A stretch of 64,000 bases of DNA from Crystallibacter permensis (lineage in GTDB: Bacteria > Actinomycetota > Actinomycetes > Actinomycetales > Micrococcaceae). The notes below the pieces were generated by a model, which ran no database searches, had not been told where the DNA came from, and saw only the letters and a program-made list of their open reading frames with translations. Below, one piece after another: positions 52,290 to 61,618 of the stretch. The stretch is from positions 310,001 through 374,000 of the forward strand of contig NZ_JAODLR010000002.1 in NCBI RefSeq assembly GCF_025960875.1, read 5' to 3'. Positions within the stretch are counted from its first letter, which is position 1; the number at the start of each line of letters is the position of its first letter. The position numbers were made by a program, and so were the translations under genes.

Positions 52290-53207
52290 ATGCGCGCCAG
52301 CGTTCAAGATTATTGGTCCGCTTTTAATGCTCCGCTTGAGGGCCGCGTTCCGTTCATGTATCTCGACGTCAAAGGCTTCGTCAGTACCGGCGTCGGAAAC
52401 CTGATAGATGCTACTGCACGGGAACTCTCGCCGCCGACTCCCGCCGAACGCGATGCATCATTGCGGATTACCCGGGCTATCGCATGGCAACGAAACGGCG
52501 GCGGCCCTGCTGACCCTGCTGAGATCGACGCTGAGTGGGACAGAGTAAAGTCCCGCATGGATCTGGCGCCGAGAGGCGGCGGGCATTTCGCTCCCCCAGT
52601 AACTTCCCTGCACATCACGAACGAGGAAATTGATCGGATCGTGGATGAAAAGCTGCATCAGATGGAGACCGTGCTCAAGGGCCGGTCGGATTTTTCCTCT
52701 TTCGATGCCTGGCCTGCAGACGCGCAATTGGCCTTGCTCAGCATGTCCTGGGGCATGGGTCCTATGTTCAGATTTCCCAGGTTTCAAGCGTTTGTATCGC
52801 AGAGGAACTGGACAGGTGCTGAGGCAGAGTGCCGATTCAATCCGGAAGTCGGAACGATCGTCACACGCAACAATCTCAATCAGCAATGTTTCCGGAATGC
52901 AGCCCGTGTAGATGCAGAAGGTCTCGACCCAGAAGTGCTGCTGATCAGAGGCGGTTCGCAGGGGCCTGTGGGCCCCGACACTCTGATTGACTTGGCGACG
53001 ATAGCCGGAGTCCAGTCGGCCCTTATAGCGCTCGGATACGATCCGGGCTCAATCGATGGCATAAGCGGTAGCCGGACCACCGCAGCTATACGGCAATTCC
53101 AGACAGATCAGGGTCTGGCCTCAGACGGTATCGCCGGCCCTAATACGCGCACTGCTTTGGCCGCAGCGCTTGGTCAGCTCGGCATTCAATCGGTAAATGG
53201 AGGCTGA
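52290..53207 (+). CDS. Lysozyme-like protein with a peptidoglycan-binding repeat
   Basis: A 305-aa protein from the ATG at 52290 (AGGGA eight bases before). A GTG at 52197 would add 31 residues with poor context. Residues 10-40 read NAPLEGRVPFMYLDVKGFVS then TGVGNLI, like GH24 lysozymes. E17, D26 and T33 are spaced close to the E-D-T triad of T4 lysozyme. DAQLALLSMSWGMG is like the helix that packs behind. The end (IAGVQSALIALGYDPGSIDG, then TTAAIRQFQTDQGL) is a PGBD_1 domain. There is no signal peptide, so it is not Sec-exported. First gene of the four-gene operon. Confidence 0.7.
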   Translation: MRASVQDYWSAFNAPLEGRVPFMYLDVKGFVSTGVGNLIDATARELSPPTPAERDASLRITRAIAWQRNGGGPADPAEIDAEWDRVKSRMDLAPRGGGHFAPPVTSLHITNEEIDRIVDEKLHQMETVLKGRSDFSSFDAWPADAQLALLSMSWGMGPMFRFPRFQAFVSQRNWTGAEAECRFNPEVGTIVTRNNLNQQCFRNAARVDAEGLDPEVLLIRGGSQGPVGPDTLIDLATIAGVQSALIALGYDPGSIDGISGSRTTAAIRQFQTDQGLASDGIAGPNTRTALAAALGQLGIQSVNGG

Positions 53208-53210
53208 AGG

Positions 53211-53969
53211 ATGAACGCCTTCGACTTGGAAATGAGCAATCCCTTCCCTGCCGGATACGACCGTTCCTATGGAGGCCCGGGGCAGGGAGGACATGTTTCG
53301 GAGCACTGGTACATTCAGTACGGCATGGATCTCGGCGCTCCCGGTGGCACAGGGGTTCACGCAGCCTTCGACGGACATATCACCAAGCTGAATACACAGA
53401 ATATCAATCTCTCAACCGGCAAGGTCTATGGGGCGGAAGTCTTTATGCGCTCCCACAATGACCGAATGGGAGCGTTCTTCACGCATCTGAACGATCTGCC
53501 CTCGAGTCTGTCACAAGGTTCGCAAATCACCCTGGGCCAGCCGCTGGGACGAGTCATCGCCACATCTACTCCTCACGTACATATGGCCTTGGTTGAGATC
53601 GTCAACGGCCAGTATGTGGGTGTCGATTTGTACCAGTTGTTCCAGTCAACGGCGAACACGACGGACACTTTCACCGTCACCTTCCACCAGAACGGCACAA
53701 CGCCGCCTTCCTACGCAGGCGGAACCAACGGCGGAACCGGCGAGTTCGGGGAGTTCGGCACGCTATCCACTGTGTATGAGATTCAAGGTGCCCTGATCGC
53801 GCTCGGGTATGATCCCGGCGCACGGGACGGCATCAGCGGGCCCCGAACGACAGCGGCCATCATGCAATTCCAAACGGCCAATGGCCTCGTTGCCGATGGA
53901 TTGATGGGTCCGATAACCCGCGCCGCTATGGGCGCGGCTTTGGTTGCCGCAGGTCTAATCCCGGGCTGA
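53211..53969 (+). CDS. LytM/M23-like protein with a peptidoglycan-binding repeat
   Basis: A 252-aa protein starting three bases after the previous stop. Residues of about 28-135 fit the lasso-like M23 fold: YIQYGMDLGAPGGTGVHAAF, FFTHLNDL and HVHMALVEI. However, the first zinc histidine (expected four residues before D40 as H-x3-D) is a glutamine (Q36), while D40, H92, H122 and H124 are present. It may be inactive or use other ligands. The last 60 residues are a PGBD_1 domain almost the same as that of the previous protein. No signal peptide. Confidence 0.7.
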   Translation: MNAFDLEMSNPFPAGYDRSYGGPGQGGHVSEHWYIQYGMDLGAPGGTGVHAAFDGHITKLNTQNINLSTGKVYGAEVFMRSHNDRMGAFFTHLNDLPSSLSQGSQITLGQPLGRVIATSTPHVHMALVEIVNGQYVGVDLYQLFQSTANTTDTFTVTFHQNGTTPPSYAGGTNGGTGEFGEFGTLSTVYEIQGALIALGYDPGARDGISGPRTTAAIMQFQTANGLVADGLMGPITRAAMGAALVAAGLIPG

Positions 53970-54018
53970 GCTGGTCACCGGTCCTTCAACCCTCCTGCCA
54001 CTATCCGAGGAGCGCATC

Positions 54019-56997
54019 ATGAGCGGCAGCTTCCGTTTCGGTGTCTTTCGTCCCGACGACCTCCTGGTGCTTGAATTCGAGTTCCATAACGTGGATCTGG
54101 CTGACGATGGCCGCGCGGTCGTACCCCATGTGGACCCGGGCGGTGCATTCGCCGTCGTACGTTTTCCACCTCAGGCGATAGCCGAAGAGGTATGGGATGG
54201 ACCTGTAGCCAGGCCGCCTATCCGCACCGCCCTTTCGGGTCCTACACGTTTGGTGTTTCGTCTACCCACAACCGGTGCGCCGATCCCGTTGACCGTCGAG
54301 GGACTGCTCGATTGGAAAACGTGGGAGCCAGCGCTCTCCGCGGCGGCGCTACCGCGCGGAACAGAACCGGGAGAAACAAGCCCGGAGTTGGTGCCACCGG
54401 ATGATCTGGAAACGGCCATCGAGTTCCCCCATCGTCTGCAGCTCTCACCGGATGCTCTGGGGCAGTGGCGGACGCTGCACGGCACTACCGATGTCGAGGA
54501 CGTGCACCAACTGTGGAGCGCGGTGCTTTGTACACAGAATAGTGACGGCAGTACCAGCCCGGGTGCCGACGTCCGCGCGCTTGCGGACCGCACTGGACCC
54601 ACCCCGTTCATCTCTTCACTGACCGAGGACGAGCGGCACGAGATTGTTCAGCTCAGCTCCAACTTCCGCATAGAACTCCCCCCAGCTGCGGGCGTCTCCC
54701 GGTACAGACCGGTTCCGATCAAGGCGAACAGACTGGAGCTGACCGCGCTGGGCGCAAACGCAGACCTCGAGAGCGAGTGGGAGTTTCCCCTGCTACCTCC
54801 CGAAGAGTTGCAAGGCAGCGGCATCGAGCCTTTGGGGCTTCGCCAATATCAGCATGTTGCTACATTGGGCCGCGACCATTTCGTCCGGACGGTGCGGCTC
54901 GGCTTTCTGTGCGGAACCGGGCACCGGGCCGTACTGGTGAAAACCGTCGAGCGACTCCCTGACGGTATCGAAGTAGTAGGACAGGCGCCAGGCGGCGGCG
55001 CGCTTTTCAGCTCCAAGGGCTACCTGCTGCGGAAATTGGAAGTGGTGGTCCAGGAACCCGTCATCAACTACGGCCCACTGGCCAAGGCATATGCCTATGA
55101 AGGCCGCGAATTTCCGCTGAGCAGCATTCGCCTCACTACAACATCTGCAGTAATTTATCCGTGGGCGGAAGGTGACGGGCCGTTCTGGCTGCTGGATCTG
55201 GAGCGGAATCTGCTGCGCTTCAACGCCACGGGCACCGATCTTGTCGGCAGTGCCCTGGATTTCACCCTTCCCTTGATGTTCGTCCCCTACGATTGGATCG
55301 ACCATCACCGGACCATCGCCGCCGTATTCCATAACCAGGATCCCGGCATGGTGGCCACCATCGGGTTTTCCGGTCGGCATCTGGCCGTTGCTCCGCCTGG
55401 CGACAGGCCTGGTTCTACGGTCTTGAAGGTGGACACTATCCGCTATGACATTGAGCAGCCACCCCACACCGCCGACCCGGCACCCGATTTTCCCATGAAC
55501 GCCGCCGGCGCTCCGCGGTCCTACATTCCGCGTTTCCTGCCCCGCGTCGCCTCCATAACTGCCTCCATCCCTGCTGTGGATGATCTCCTCGGAACAGGCA
55601 CGGTCTCCGAGCTTGTCCCCGACCCCGACTATCTGAAGCAGGGGTTCGATAATGCCGGCAACCCTGCACAGACTTTTGTGCGGATGCGTGACGAACTGCC
55701 GATCGCACTTCCATCGCAACGCGGCGGCGGCTTGGCCAGCCCCGCACAGAATGCGAAGGCCTTATCCCGGACGCTGGGACCTGTCTCGTCCCCGGAACAA
55801 CTGCAGCAGGGAAAACTGGATCTGTCCGCGTTCAAGGATACGAAGTTCCTGGGCACTATCCGGCTGCTCGATCTACTACCGGCCGACCTTCCATTCGATG
55901 GCTCCGCAGCAGCCGCGGCTGCCCCTCCAAGTCAGGCCGAGCTGGATAATCCTCAGTTCAAGGTCAATCCGCCCCGGCTCACATCCCGCCGTATTCCCGC
56001 CGCGACGGGTGCCGCCCCGACCGTTGAGTCCCGGTTTATCTGGAAACCTACACTGCTGCCGGAATATGATTTCGGCTTCCTCAAGATCGGCATGCAACAG
56101 GCGGATCTGCTGCTGGATGCCACCACCCTGCTGACCCAGGAAGGCGAGGGCGGTGCCGTCGTTATCGGACGGCTGCGGAATATAGAGCTGACCTTTGCGG
56201 AGGCACTGAGCGCGGTATTCGGCACGCTCTCTTTCCGTGCCGAAGCCGGCAGGAAGATGGAGGTCGGCGCCAAGGATGTCAAGATCGCTTTCGCTGGTCC
56301 ACTGGAATTCGTCAACGCCCTGCAAAGCATCCTGCCCTCCGACGGGTTCGACGACCCTCCGTTCCTGACCGTCGACTCGCAAGGGGTTGTCGCCGGATAC
56401 ACCCTCGGTGTGCCGAGTATCGGCGTGGGCATCTTCAGCATCCAGAACATCGCCCTCACCGCCGCACTATCAATCCCCTTCACGGACCGTCCGGCGGGAG
56501 TGCGGTTTGCGGTCTGCGAACGGCACAAGCCTTTCCTGCTCACCGTCAGCCTCTTCGGCGGAGGCGGGTTCTTCGCTGCCGGTGTTAGCGCCAACGGTCT
56601 GGAACAGGTCGAGGCTTCTCTGGAGTTCGGCGGCAACATTAGTCTGAATCTGGGAGTCGCTTCAGGCGGCGTCTCCGTGATGGCTGGAATTTACTTCGGG
56701 CTGACCGGTACCAGCGTCACTCTCACCGGTTACCTGCGGTGCGGCGGGTATCTGGATGTGCTGGGGCTGATTTCCATCTCGCTGGAGTTCTATCTGGCAT
56801 TCACCTTCCGCAAGAAAGACCCTGGCAGCGAGGTTTGGGGCCAGGCGAGCCTGACTGTGAGCGTGAAGATCGCATTCATCAGCAAGTCGATCAGCTTATC
56901 GGTGGAACGCCGGTTCGCTGGATCCGGCGGGGATCCGACGTTCGCACAGTCTGTCCGGCCTTCCGATTGGGTCGGCTATCTTCAGGCGTTCGCCTGA
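54019..56997 (+). CDS. Giant protein (992 aa) of unknown function
   Basis: I do not recognise a family. The N-terminus (FRFGVFRPDDLLVLEFEFHN, then AFAVVRFPPQAIAEEVW) looks like a beta-rich, non-secreted domain. The middle has VIYPWAEGDGPFWLLDLE and PLMFVPYDWIDHHRTIAAVF. Residues of about 837-968 are glycine-rich and strictly alternating in polarity (FLLTVSLFGGGGFFAAGV, LEFGGNISLNLGVASGG, GYLDVLGLISISLEFYLAFT), as in transmembrane beta-barrels or amyloid-like sheets. It has no Sec signal. The 49-base gap to the LytM-like gene has a GAGGAG-type ribosome site. It is probably the partner of the 1398-aa protein. Confidence 0.6.
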   Translation: MSGSFRFGVFRPDDLLVLEFEFHNVDLADDGRAVVPHVDPGGAFAVVRFPPQAIAEEVWDGPVARPPIRTALSGPTRLVFRLPTTGAPIPLTVEGLLDWKTWEPALSAAALPRGTEPGETSPELVPPDDLETAIEFPHRLQLSPDALGQWRTLHGTTDVEDVHQLWSAVLCTQNSDGSTSPGADVRALADRTGPTPFISSLTEDERHEIVQLSSNFRIELPPAAGVSRYRPVPIKANRLELTALGANADLESEWEFPLLPPEELQGSGIEPLGLRQYQHVATLGRDHFVRTVRLGFLCGTGHRAVLVKTVERLPDGIEVVGQAPGGGALFSSKGYLLRKLEVVVQEPVINYGPLAKAYAYEGREFPLSSIRLTTTSAVIYPWAEGDGPFWLLDLERNLLRFNATGTDLVGSALDFTLPLMFVPYDWIDHHRTIAAVFHNQDPGMVATIGFSGRHLAVAPPGDRPGSTVLKVDTIRYDIEQPPHTADPAPDFPMNAAGAPRSYIPRFLPRVASITASIPAVDDLLGTGTVSELVPDPDYLKQGFDNAGNPAQTFVRMRDELPIALPSQRGGGLASPAQNAKALSRTLGPVSSPEQLQQGKLDLSAFKDTKFLGTIRLLDLLPADLPFDGSAAAAAAPPSQAELDNPQFKVNPPRLTSRRIPAATGAAPTVESRFIWKPTLLPEYDFGFLKIGMQQADLLLDATTLLTQEGEGGAVVIGRLRNIELTFAEALSAVFGTLSFRAEAGRKMEVGAKDVKIAFAGPLEFVNALQSILPSDGFDDPPFLTVDSQGVVAGYTLGVPSIGVGIFSIQNIALTAALSIPFTDRPAGVRFAVCERHKPFLLTVSLFGGGGFFAAGVSANGLEQVEASLEFGGNISLNLGVASGGVSVMAGIYFGLTGTSVTLTGYLRCGGYLDVLGLISISLEFYLAFTFRKKDPGSEVWGQASLTVSVKIAFISKSISLSVERRFAGSGGDPTFAQSVRPSDWVGYLQAFA

Positions 56998-57028
56998 AAC
57001 CGGTCCAGACGAATATCGGAGTCAGCGC

Positions 57029-60000
57029 ATGATTCGACATCAGCTCGTGCAGTGGATTCTGCTGCCTAACGGGCTTACCTCTGACGGGCTCCTGGCGGCA
57101 TCCGTGTTTATTGCACCAAGGCTACGTCCCGGGCAGGCGGCCACGCTGGCTGATTTTCCGGACTTTGAAGACTGGCCGGACACGCTCCGAGGATTGACTC
57201 TAAATTTGGAGCGGGGTGACGGCGCCACTACGGCACCGCGGCAGGTCATGGTTCATAGAAGCAGCCAGCTGTGGCAGGCGCTTTTTGTCCCAGCTACCAA
57301 GGTCCGTGCCTTCGCCTTCGCTGACTTCGCGGACCGGCCGCTGGTCAGCTACCCGGTGAAGGAAGTGCTGAACCATTTACGCAACCGATGGGCAACCCTG
57401 GCGGCACGCAATGTGGACGACCTTCCGCTGACCAGTTCGAATGCCTCGCCGATGGGTTCTGGGCGGGAGCACCGGGACGTGCCTAACCTCGCGGGACACT
57501 TTGAAGAGCTGCTCGACGCCGGCCGCATGGATATTTTCGAAGGGGTCAGGAACGGCGAGCAGCTTTCGGCCAGACTGGATGAGAGGCTCCGCGACTCGGC
57601 GGCTCGGGCCCGTGAACTGCGCGGACAGCACAGCTACGAGCCGCAGGAACTGATCCGTCCGTTCGGTAGTGGGGGAAGTCCTGCCGAAGCGTTCTATGCA
57701 CTGGCCGGGTTCCATGCACGGCCGCTGAGAGAACCCGCAGATTTTCCAGCGGACCGGGAACAGGCAAGAGCCATACTCGAAGAGAAGCTGGATTTCCACG
57801 ATCATCTCTCGTCGCTAGGCGGCCACCCTGCGGTGCTCCGTAGCCTCGGCCTAGTCCTGGATCTGGTGGTCGACCCCAATTTTGTGCCAGTGAACAGCGA
57901 TGACGGTCCGCCGACTATGCTCCGGCTAAGGGTGGAGCGGCCGTCTTCCTTCCCGGCAAGGGAAGATTCAAATGCGGAAACATGGAACTGCGACGTCACC
58001 CCGTGGACCAGCTGCCGGTTAGCGGAAATCGACGGCTCCGCCTTCTTCAATGCAGCCGATCGGACCCAGCGCAAGGATTTCGCCCATGGGTTCCTGCATC
58101 TGGACCCGCAGCGGTACGAAGCGGCGGCGGTGGATGTCGACGGCCTGGCGCTCAAAGCCCTGAACATGGCAGCCACCTTGCAGAACCAGGAGAACCGGGA
58201 GCAGCGTCCCCTTGAGGAACCGGAGCGTGACGGTGTCCCCGCCGCGCGGACCGGCGGTGTCGCCCTGGTGCACGCCGGCCATGCAGAGGACCTGCATAAC
58301 GACTTCTATCAGGCCCGCGCAAACAACGACATCTTGGAGCAAGAACCGGACCATCCGCCGGTCCTTGCCGCAGAGGACCTGATCCGAGGCTACCGGATGG
58401 ACATCTGGGCCGCCGGGCATTGGCGGTCCTTGCACCAGCGGCATATGACTTACACCCCGGCACGGGATCCGGGCCTGTCCTTCGATACCGACGACGAAGG
58501 AAACGTCGAGCTCTCGCTGACCACCGATATGGGTTCCCCGGGCCAACCCGCCGACCCTGATGGCGCGCTCTACGTTCATGAAGCCCTGGTCACATGGGAC
58601 GGCTGGAGCCTGTCCGTTCCGCGGCCCGGAGACGCCGTCCTGCAGGAACCGGCGGCACCGGAGGCTGGGACGGATATTGGCAGCATGCAGCTGTCCATCT
58701 CCACGTCTCCAGCCCCTGGAACGCTGCCCCGGCTTCGGTTCCAGGACGGATACCGGACCCGGCTCCGGGTCGTGGATCTGGCCGGCAACTCGTACAGCCT
58801 GCCGGGCGCCACCAGTTCCAGCGACCTCCTGGACGGAACCGGGCGCCCGGAATACGTCACGACGGCCCCGGCCGATGCGTTGCCGTACCTCCGCTTCGAG
58901 CCGGTTCCACCGCCGGAACTTGTACCCAGGCATCCGTTTAATCCCGGCGAAGGTCTGGAACGGCTTGTCATCCGCAGCACGCCCGGACAATCTGCAAGCG
59001 ACTACGCGCGCTCCGGCGAAGTAGCCGCAGGCACGGCCTACCGCTTCCACGAATTCAGCGACCGGCACCTGGCTGCAGCGAAATCCTCCCTACAAATGTT
59101 CGAGACCCACGGCATGCTTGACGAGGCCATCGACGCCGCCCGCGGCCTGTCCGCGTCCGAGGCCGAATCACGGGTGCAGCGTTTTTATGACATTGCGGTC
59201 CGGGAGAGCGGCACATTTCACGACAGCCCGGGGGCAGAGTTCAACACCATCGGAAGCCACAATGGGGAACCCCAGGGGTACGTCACGATCGACGCTGACG
59301 CGGTGGACCTTCCCTACCTGCCTGACCCGCTCTGCGCGGGCGCCAAGATTCGGGTATGGCTGCACCCCGGCGAAGCTGAAACTGTGCTTGACGTTCCCTT
59401 CAGCTTCGCCGCCGGAACCGGCGTGCATCAGCCGTCGCCGCTGCGCCTTCGGCTGGAGGAAGGCGATTACTATGCCGGCTATGACGGGAATCTGGTTACG
59501 GTCCGGCTTCCAGCTGGCCGCACCTGCCGGCTCCGGCTATCCTCGCTGCTTGGCGGAGACCCGGACTTGTTCGGGATCATGGGCTGGTGCCGCAGTGAAC
59601 TCGGACAAGCCGAGTCCGACGTCGTGTACGAGGCGATAAGGAACAGCACCCACTGGATGACAACCCCATGGCGGGACCTGGTCCTGGTCCACGCCGTCCA
59701 GCGCCCTCTGGACCCCCCGTCCCTGGTACTGAACGCAGCCGATTTCCACGGCTTCAGGTCCGTAGCACGAAACAGAGGTAGCGCTGCTGCGGATTTGGAA
59801 GGTGAACTGTACTTTGACCTGCCGTCCACGGCCCAGCTGGACCTCTCCGCCTCATGGGACGACGTTGTGGACGACCCGCAGAAAAGCTACTCAAGCGCAC
59901 AGCACATGGTCCATTCGGTGCACGGGGATGTCTTCTCCCTCCCGATACCCGAGCCGTTCGGCACGCCATGGATCCCTGAATTGGCCCCGCTGATCGAACC

Positions 60001-61225
60001 ACGCGACGAACGTACTGTTGCCTTCCGGACCCACGGGTGGGAGAACGAATCCCCCGAGTCACGGCGCCTGCAGCTTCTCGCCGACAGCGGACAGCCGGGT
60101 CTGCCGGCCGCTGAGCGCCGCAGGCTCGAAGCCGGCGCATCCCAGCTCGAGAAGCTGCGGTCCCACGAGTTCGGCGACACCAAGTACCGGCGGGTCTCCT
60201 ACCTGCCCACCGCAGCTACCCGGTTCCGGGAATACTTTGATCCGGCCATGCCTGCCGCAGACGGCCAGGCGGCCGGCGTACCTGTGACCATCGATATCCT
60301 CAGCAGTGCGCCGCCGGCAAAGCCCGTGGTGCAGCAGGTCTTGCCGCTCATGGGCTACGCCCAAACGCAGGAGAACGGCGGTGGAACTACCAGCACACGC
60401 AACGCGCTCGGCTTGCGCGTGTGGCTGGCACGTCCGTGGTTCTCCTCCGGCGCCGGCGAAAAGCTTGCCGTAGTCTGCAACGGTGGAGGACCGCTGACGC
60501 ATGAAAGCACCCAAGCACGCGAAATAACGTTCATAGCCCAAGATCCTGCCCATGGCTCGCCGATGCCGCAGCCACTGACTGCACGGTCTTTCCCCACCGC
60601 AGACGCACCACTATGGGGACAGGTCATCGTGTCCGGCCATACCAGCGACACGGCGCTCTTCACCCCACAGTGGGATGAAGACAGCGATGCCTGGTATTGC
60701 GACATCCAGTTCGACACCGGGAGCGCCTACTTCCCGTTCGTCCGGCTAGGGCTGGCCAGATACCAGCCAATGTCAGTTGCCGGCTGCGAATTGTCCCCAC
60801 TTGTTCCCACCGCATTCGTCCAGACCGTGCCCCACCGGAGCCTCACCATCTTTCCAGCCTCAGACGGCACCATCACCGTGTCATTGACCGGTCCGGCCCC
60901 GTCGTCGTACCGCGACGCCCAAGGAGACACTATCGCAGGGACAAATCTCGTGATCGCCGTTGTGGAGGAGCAGGACCTGCGCATCGAAGACCCGTACGTC
61001 GGCTGGGAGGCCGTTAGCGCTGACACTGAACTCGCCGCCATAGCGAACCAGGACGGAACCACCACTTGGTCCGGCCCCATACAGGTACCCGCCTCGGCGG
61101 GAAGGAAACTACGTCTGGCCGTTCGCGAGTATGAACTGCACCCCGCTGACGACCTCAGCGCCGGACCGGCCGCCAGCTTGGTTGCGACCCGTCGGCTCGT
61201 CCACGCCGACGTTGTACCGCTGTAG
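57029..61225 (+). CDS. Giant protein (1398 aa) of unknown function
   Basis: The largest protein after the TIR-STAND gene, 31 bases behind the 992-aa gene. No known family is visible to me. It looks multi-domain and mostly beta. An N-terminal part contains VSVFIAPRLRPGQAATLADF-like text (SVFIAPRLRPGQ, DFPDFEDWPDTLRG). A helical stretch lies near residues 150-270 (AGHFEELLDAGRM, ARAILEEKLDFHDHL). There is a middle domain with RGYRMDIWAAGHWRSLHQRH and a C-terminal domain with SAYFPFVRLGLARYQP, then LSPLVPTAFVQTVPHRSLTI. No transmembrane segment and no signal. Good codon use along the whole length supports real coding. It ends the operon. Confidence 0.6.
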   Translation: MIRHQLVQWILLPNGLTSDGLLAASVFIAPRLRPGQAATLADFPDFEDWPDTLRGLTLNLERGDGATTAPRQVMVHRSSQLWQALFVPATKVRAFAFADFADRPLVSYPVKEVLNHLRNRWATLAARNVDDLPLTSSNASPMGSGREHRDVPNLAGHFEELLDAGRMDIFEGVRNGEQLSARLDERLRDSAARARELRGQHSYEPQELIRPFGSGGSPAEAFYALAGFHARPLREPADFPADREQARAILEEKLDFHDHLSSLGGHPAVLRSLGLVLDLVVDPNFVPVNSDDGPPTMLRLRVERPSSFPAREDSNAETWNCDVTPWTSCRLAEIDGSAFFNAADRTQRKDFAHGFLHLDPQRYEAAAVDVDGLALKALNMAATLQNQENREQRPLEEPERDGVPAARTGGVALVHAGHAEDLHNDFYQARANNDILEQEPDHPPVLAAEDLIRGYRMDIWAAGHWRSLHQRHMTYTPARDPGLSFDTDDEGNVELSLTTDMGSPGQPADPDGALYVHEALVTWDGWSLSVPRPGDAVLQEPAAPEAGTDIGSMQLSISTSPAPGTLPRLRFQDGYRTRLRVVDLAGNSYSLPGATSSSDLLDGTGRPEYVTTAPADALPYLRFEPVPPPELVPRHPFNPGEGLERLVIRSTPGQSASDYARSGEVAAGTAYRFHEFSDRHLAAAKSSLQMFETHGMLDEAIDAARGLSASEAESRVQRFYDIAVRESGTFHDSPGAEFNTIGSHNGEPQGYVTIDADAVDLPYLPDPLCAGAKIRVWLHPGEAETVLDVPFSFAAGTGVHQPSPLRLRLEEGDYYAGYDGNLVTVRLPAGRTCRLRLSSLLGGDPDLFGIMGWCRSELGQAESDVVYEAIRNSTHWMTTPWRDLVLVHAVQRPLDPPSLVLNAADFHGFRSVARNRGSAAADLEGELYFDLPSTAQLDLSASWDDVVDDPQKSYSSAQHMVHSVHGDVFSLPIPEPFGTPWIPELAPLIEPRDERTVAFRTHGWENESPESRRLQLLADSGQPGLPAAERRRLEAGASQLEKLRSHEFGDTKYRRVSYLPTAATRFREYFDPAMPAADGQAAGVPVTIDILSSAPPAKPVVQQVLPLMGYAQTQENGGGTTSTRNALGLRVWLARPWFSSGAGEKLAVVCNGGGPLTHESTQAREITFIAQDPAHGSPMPQPLTARSFPTADAPLWGQVIVSGHTSDTALFTPQWDEDSDAWYCDIQFDTGSAYFPFVRLGLARYQPMSVAGCELSPLVPTAFVQTVPHRSLTIFPASDGTITVSLTGPAPSSYRDAQGDTIAGTNLVIAVVEEQDLRIEDPYVGWEAVSADTELAAIANQDGTTTWSGPIQVPASAGRKLRLAVREYELHPADDLSAGPAASLVATRRLVHADVVPL

Positions 61226-61229
61226 CCAA

Positions 61230-61370
61230 CTACACAAACGCGGAGCAGCCCGTCATCGCCCGCGCCACGATGAGCGAGTTGATGTCGTAGCTGCCCAGGA
61301 GCGGTGTGCCCGTCGGCACCGAGGAGCATGCCAGCCAGGTGAAGGTTGACTTGGCCATCGGGGCCGGGAC
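61230..61370 (-). pseudogene. Acyl-CoA dehydrogenase C-terminal remnant
   Basis: Reading the minus strand to a TAG at 61230-61232 gives LGSYDINSLIVARAMTGCSA, the end of a glutaryl-CoA-dehydrogenase-like protein (TYEGT-x-DIN-x-LIVGR-x-TG-x-SAF). A second frame just upstream gives MLLGADGHT, like the MLGADGIT helix of the same family, so at least one frameshift or deletion lies between. Too short to function. Confidence 0.5.
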
Positions 61371-61417
61371 TATCTCCAGCTTCGGGCCCTCCTGGACCTG
61401 CGAAGACCTCCAACAAA

Positions 61418-61510
61418 GTCGGGCCGCGGGTCATGCAGAACGCGGACATTGTTCTTGATGAGGTGCGCATCCCGGATACCAATCTGCTGCCCGGCGCCAT
61501 CGGCTTCTCC
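61418..61510 (+). pseudogene. Acyl-CoA dehydrogenase internal remnant, opposite orientation
   Basis: The plus strand here reads RVMQNADIVLDEVRIPDTNL then LPGAIGFS, a middle part of glutaryl-CoA-dehydrogenase-like proteins. It lies on the opposite strand from the C-terminal remnant 50 bases to the left, so the gene was broken and partly inverted. Neither end continues as a gene. Confidence 0.5.
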
Positions 61511-61618
61511 GCGTACCCGCTAGTCCAGCACTCGTGCTCTGAGCCTCCGAATGTCAGCTCGGCTTATCCACCCAGCAAGCCAATCCAACAACTAGGCACA
61601 GCGTCTTTCGTTAGCTGT

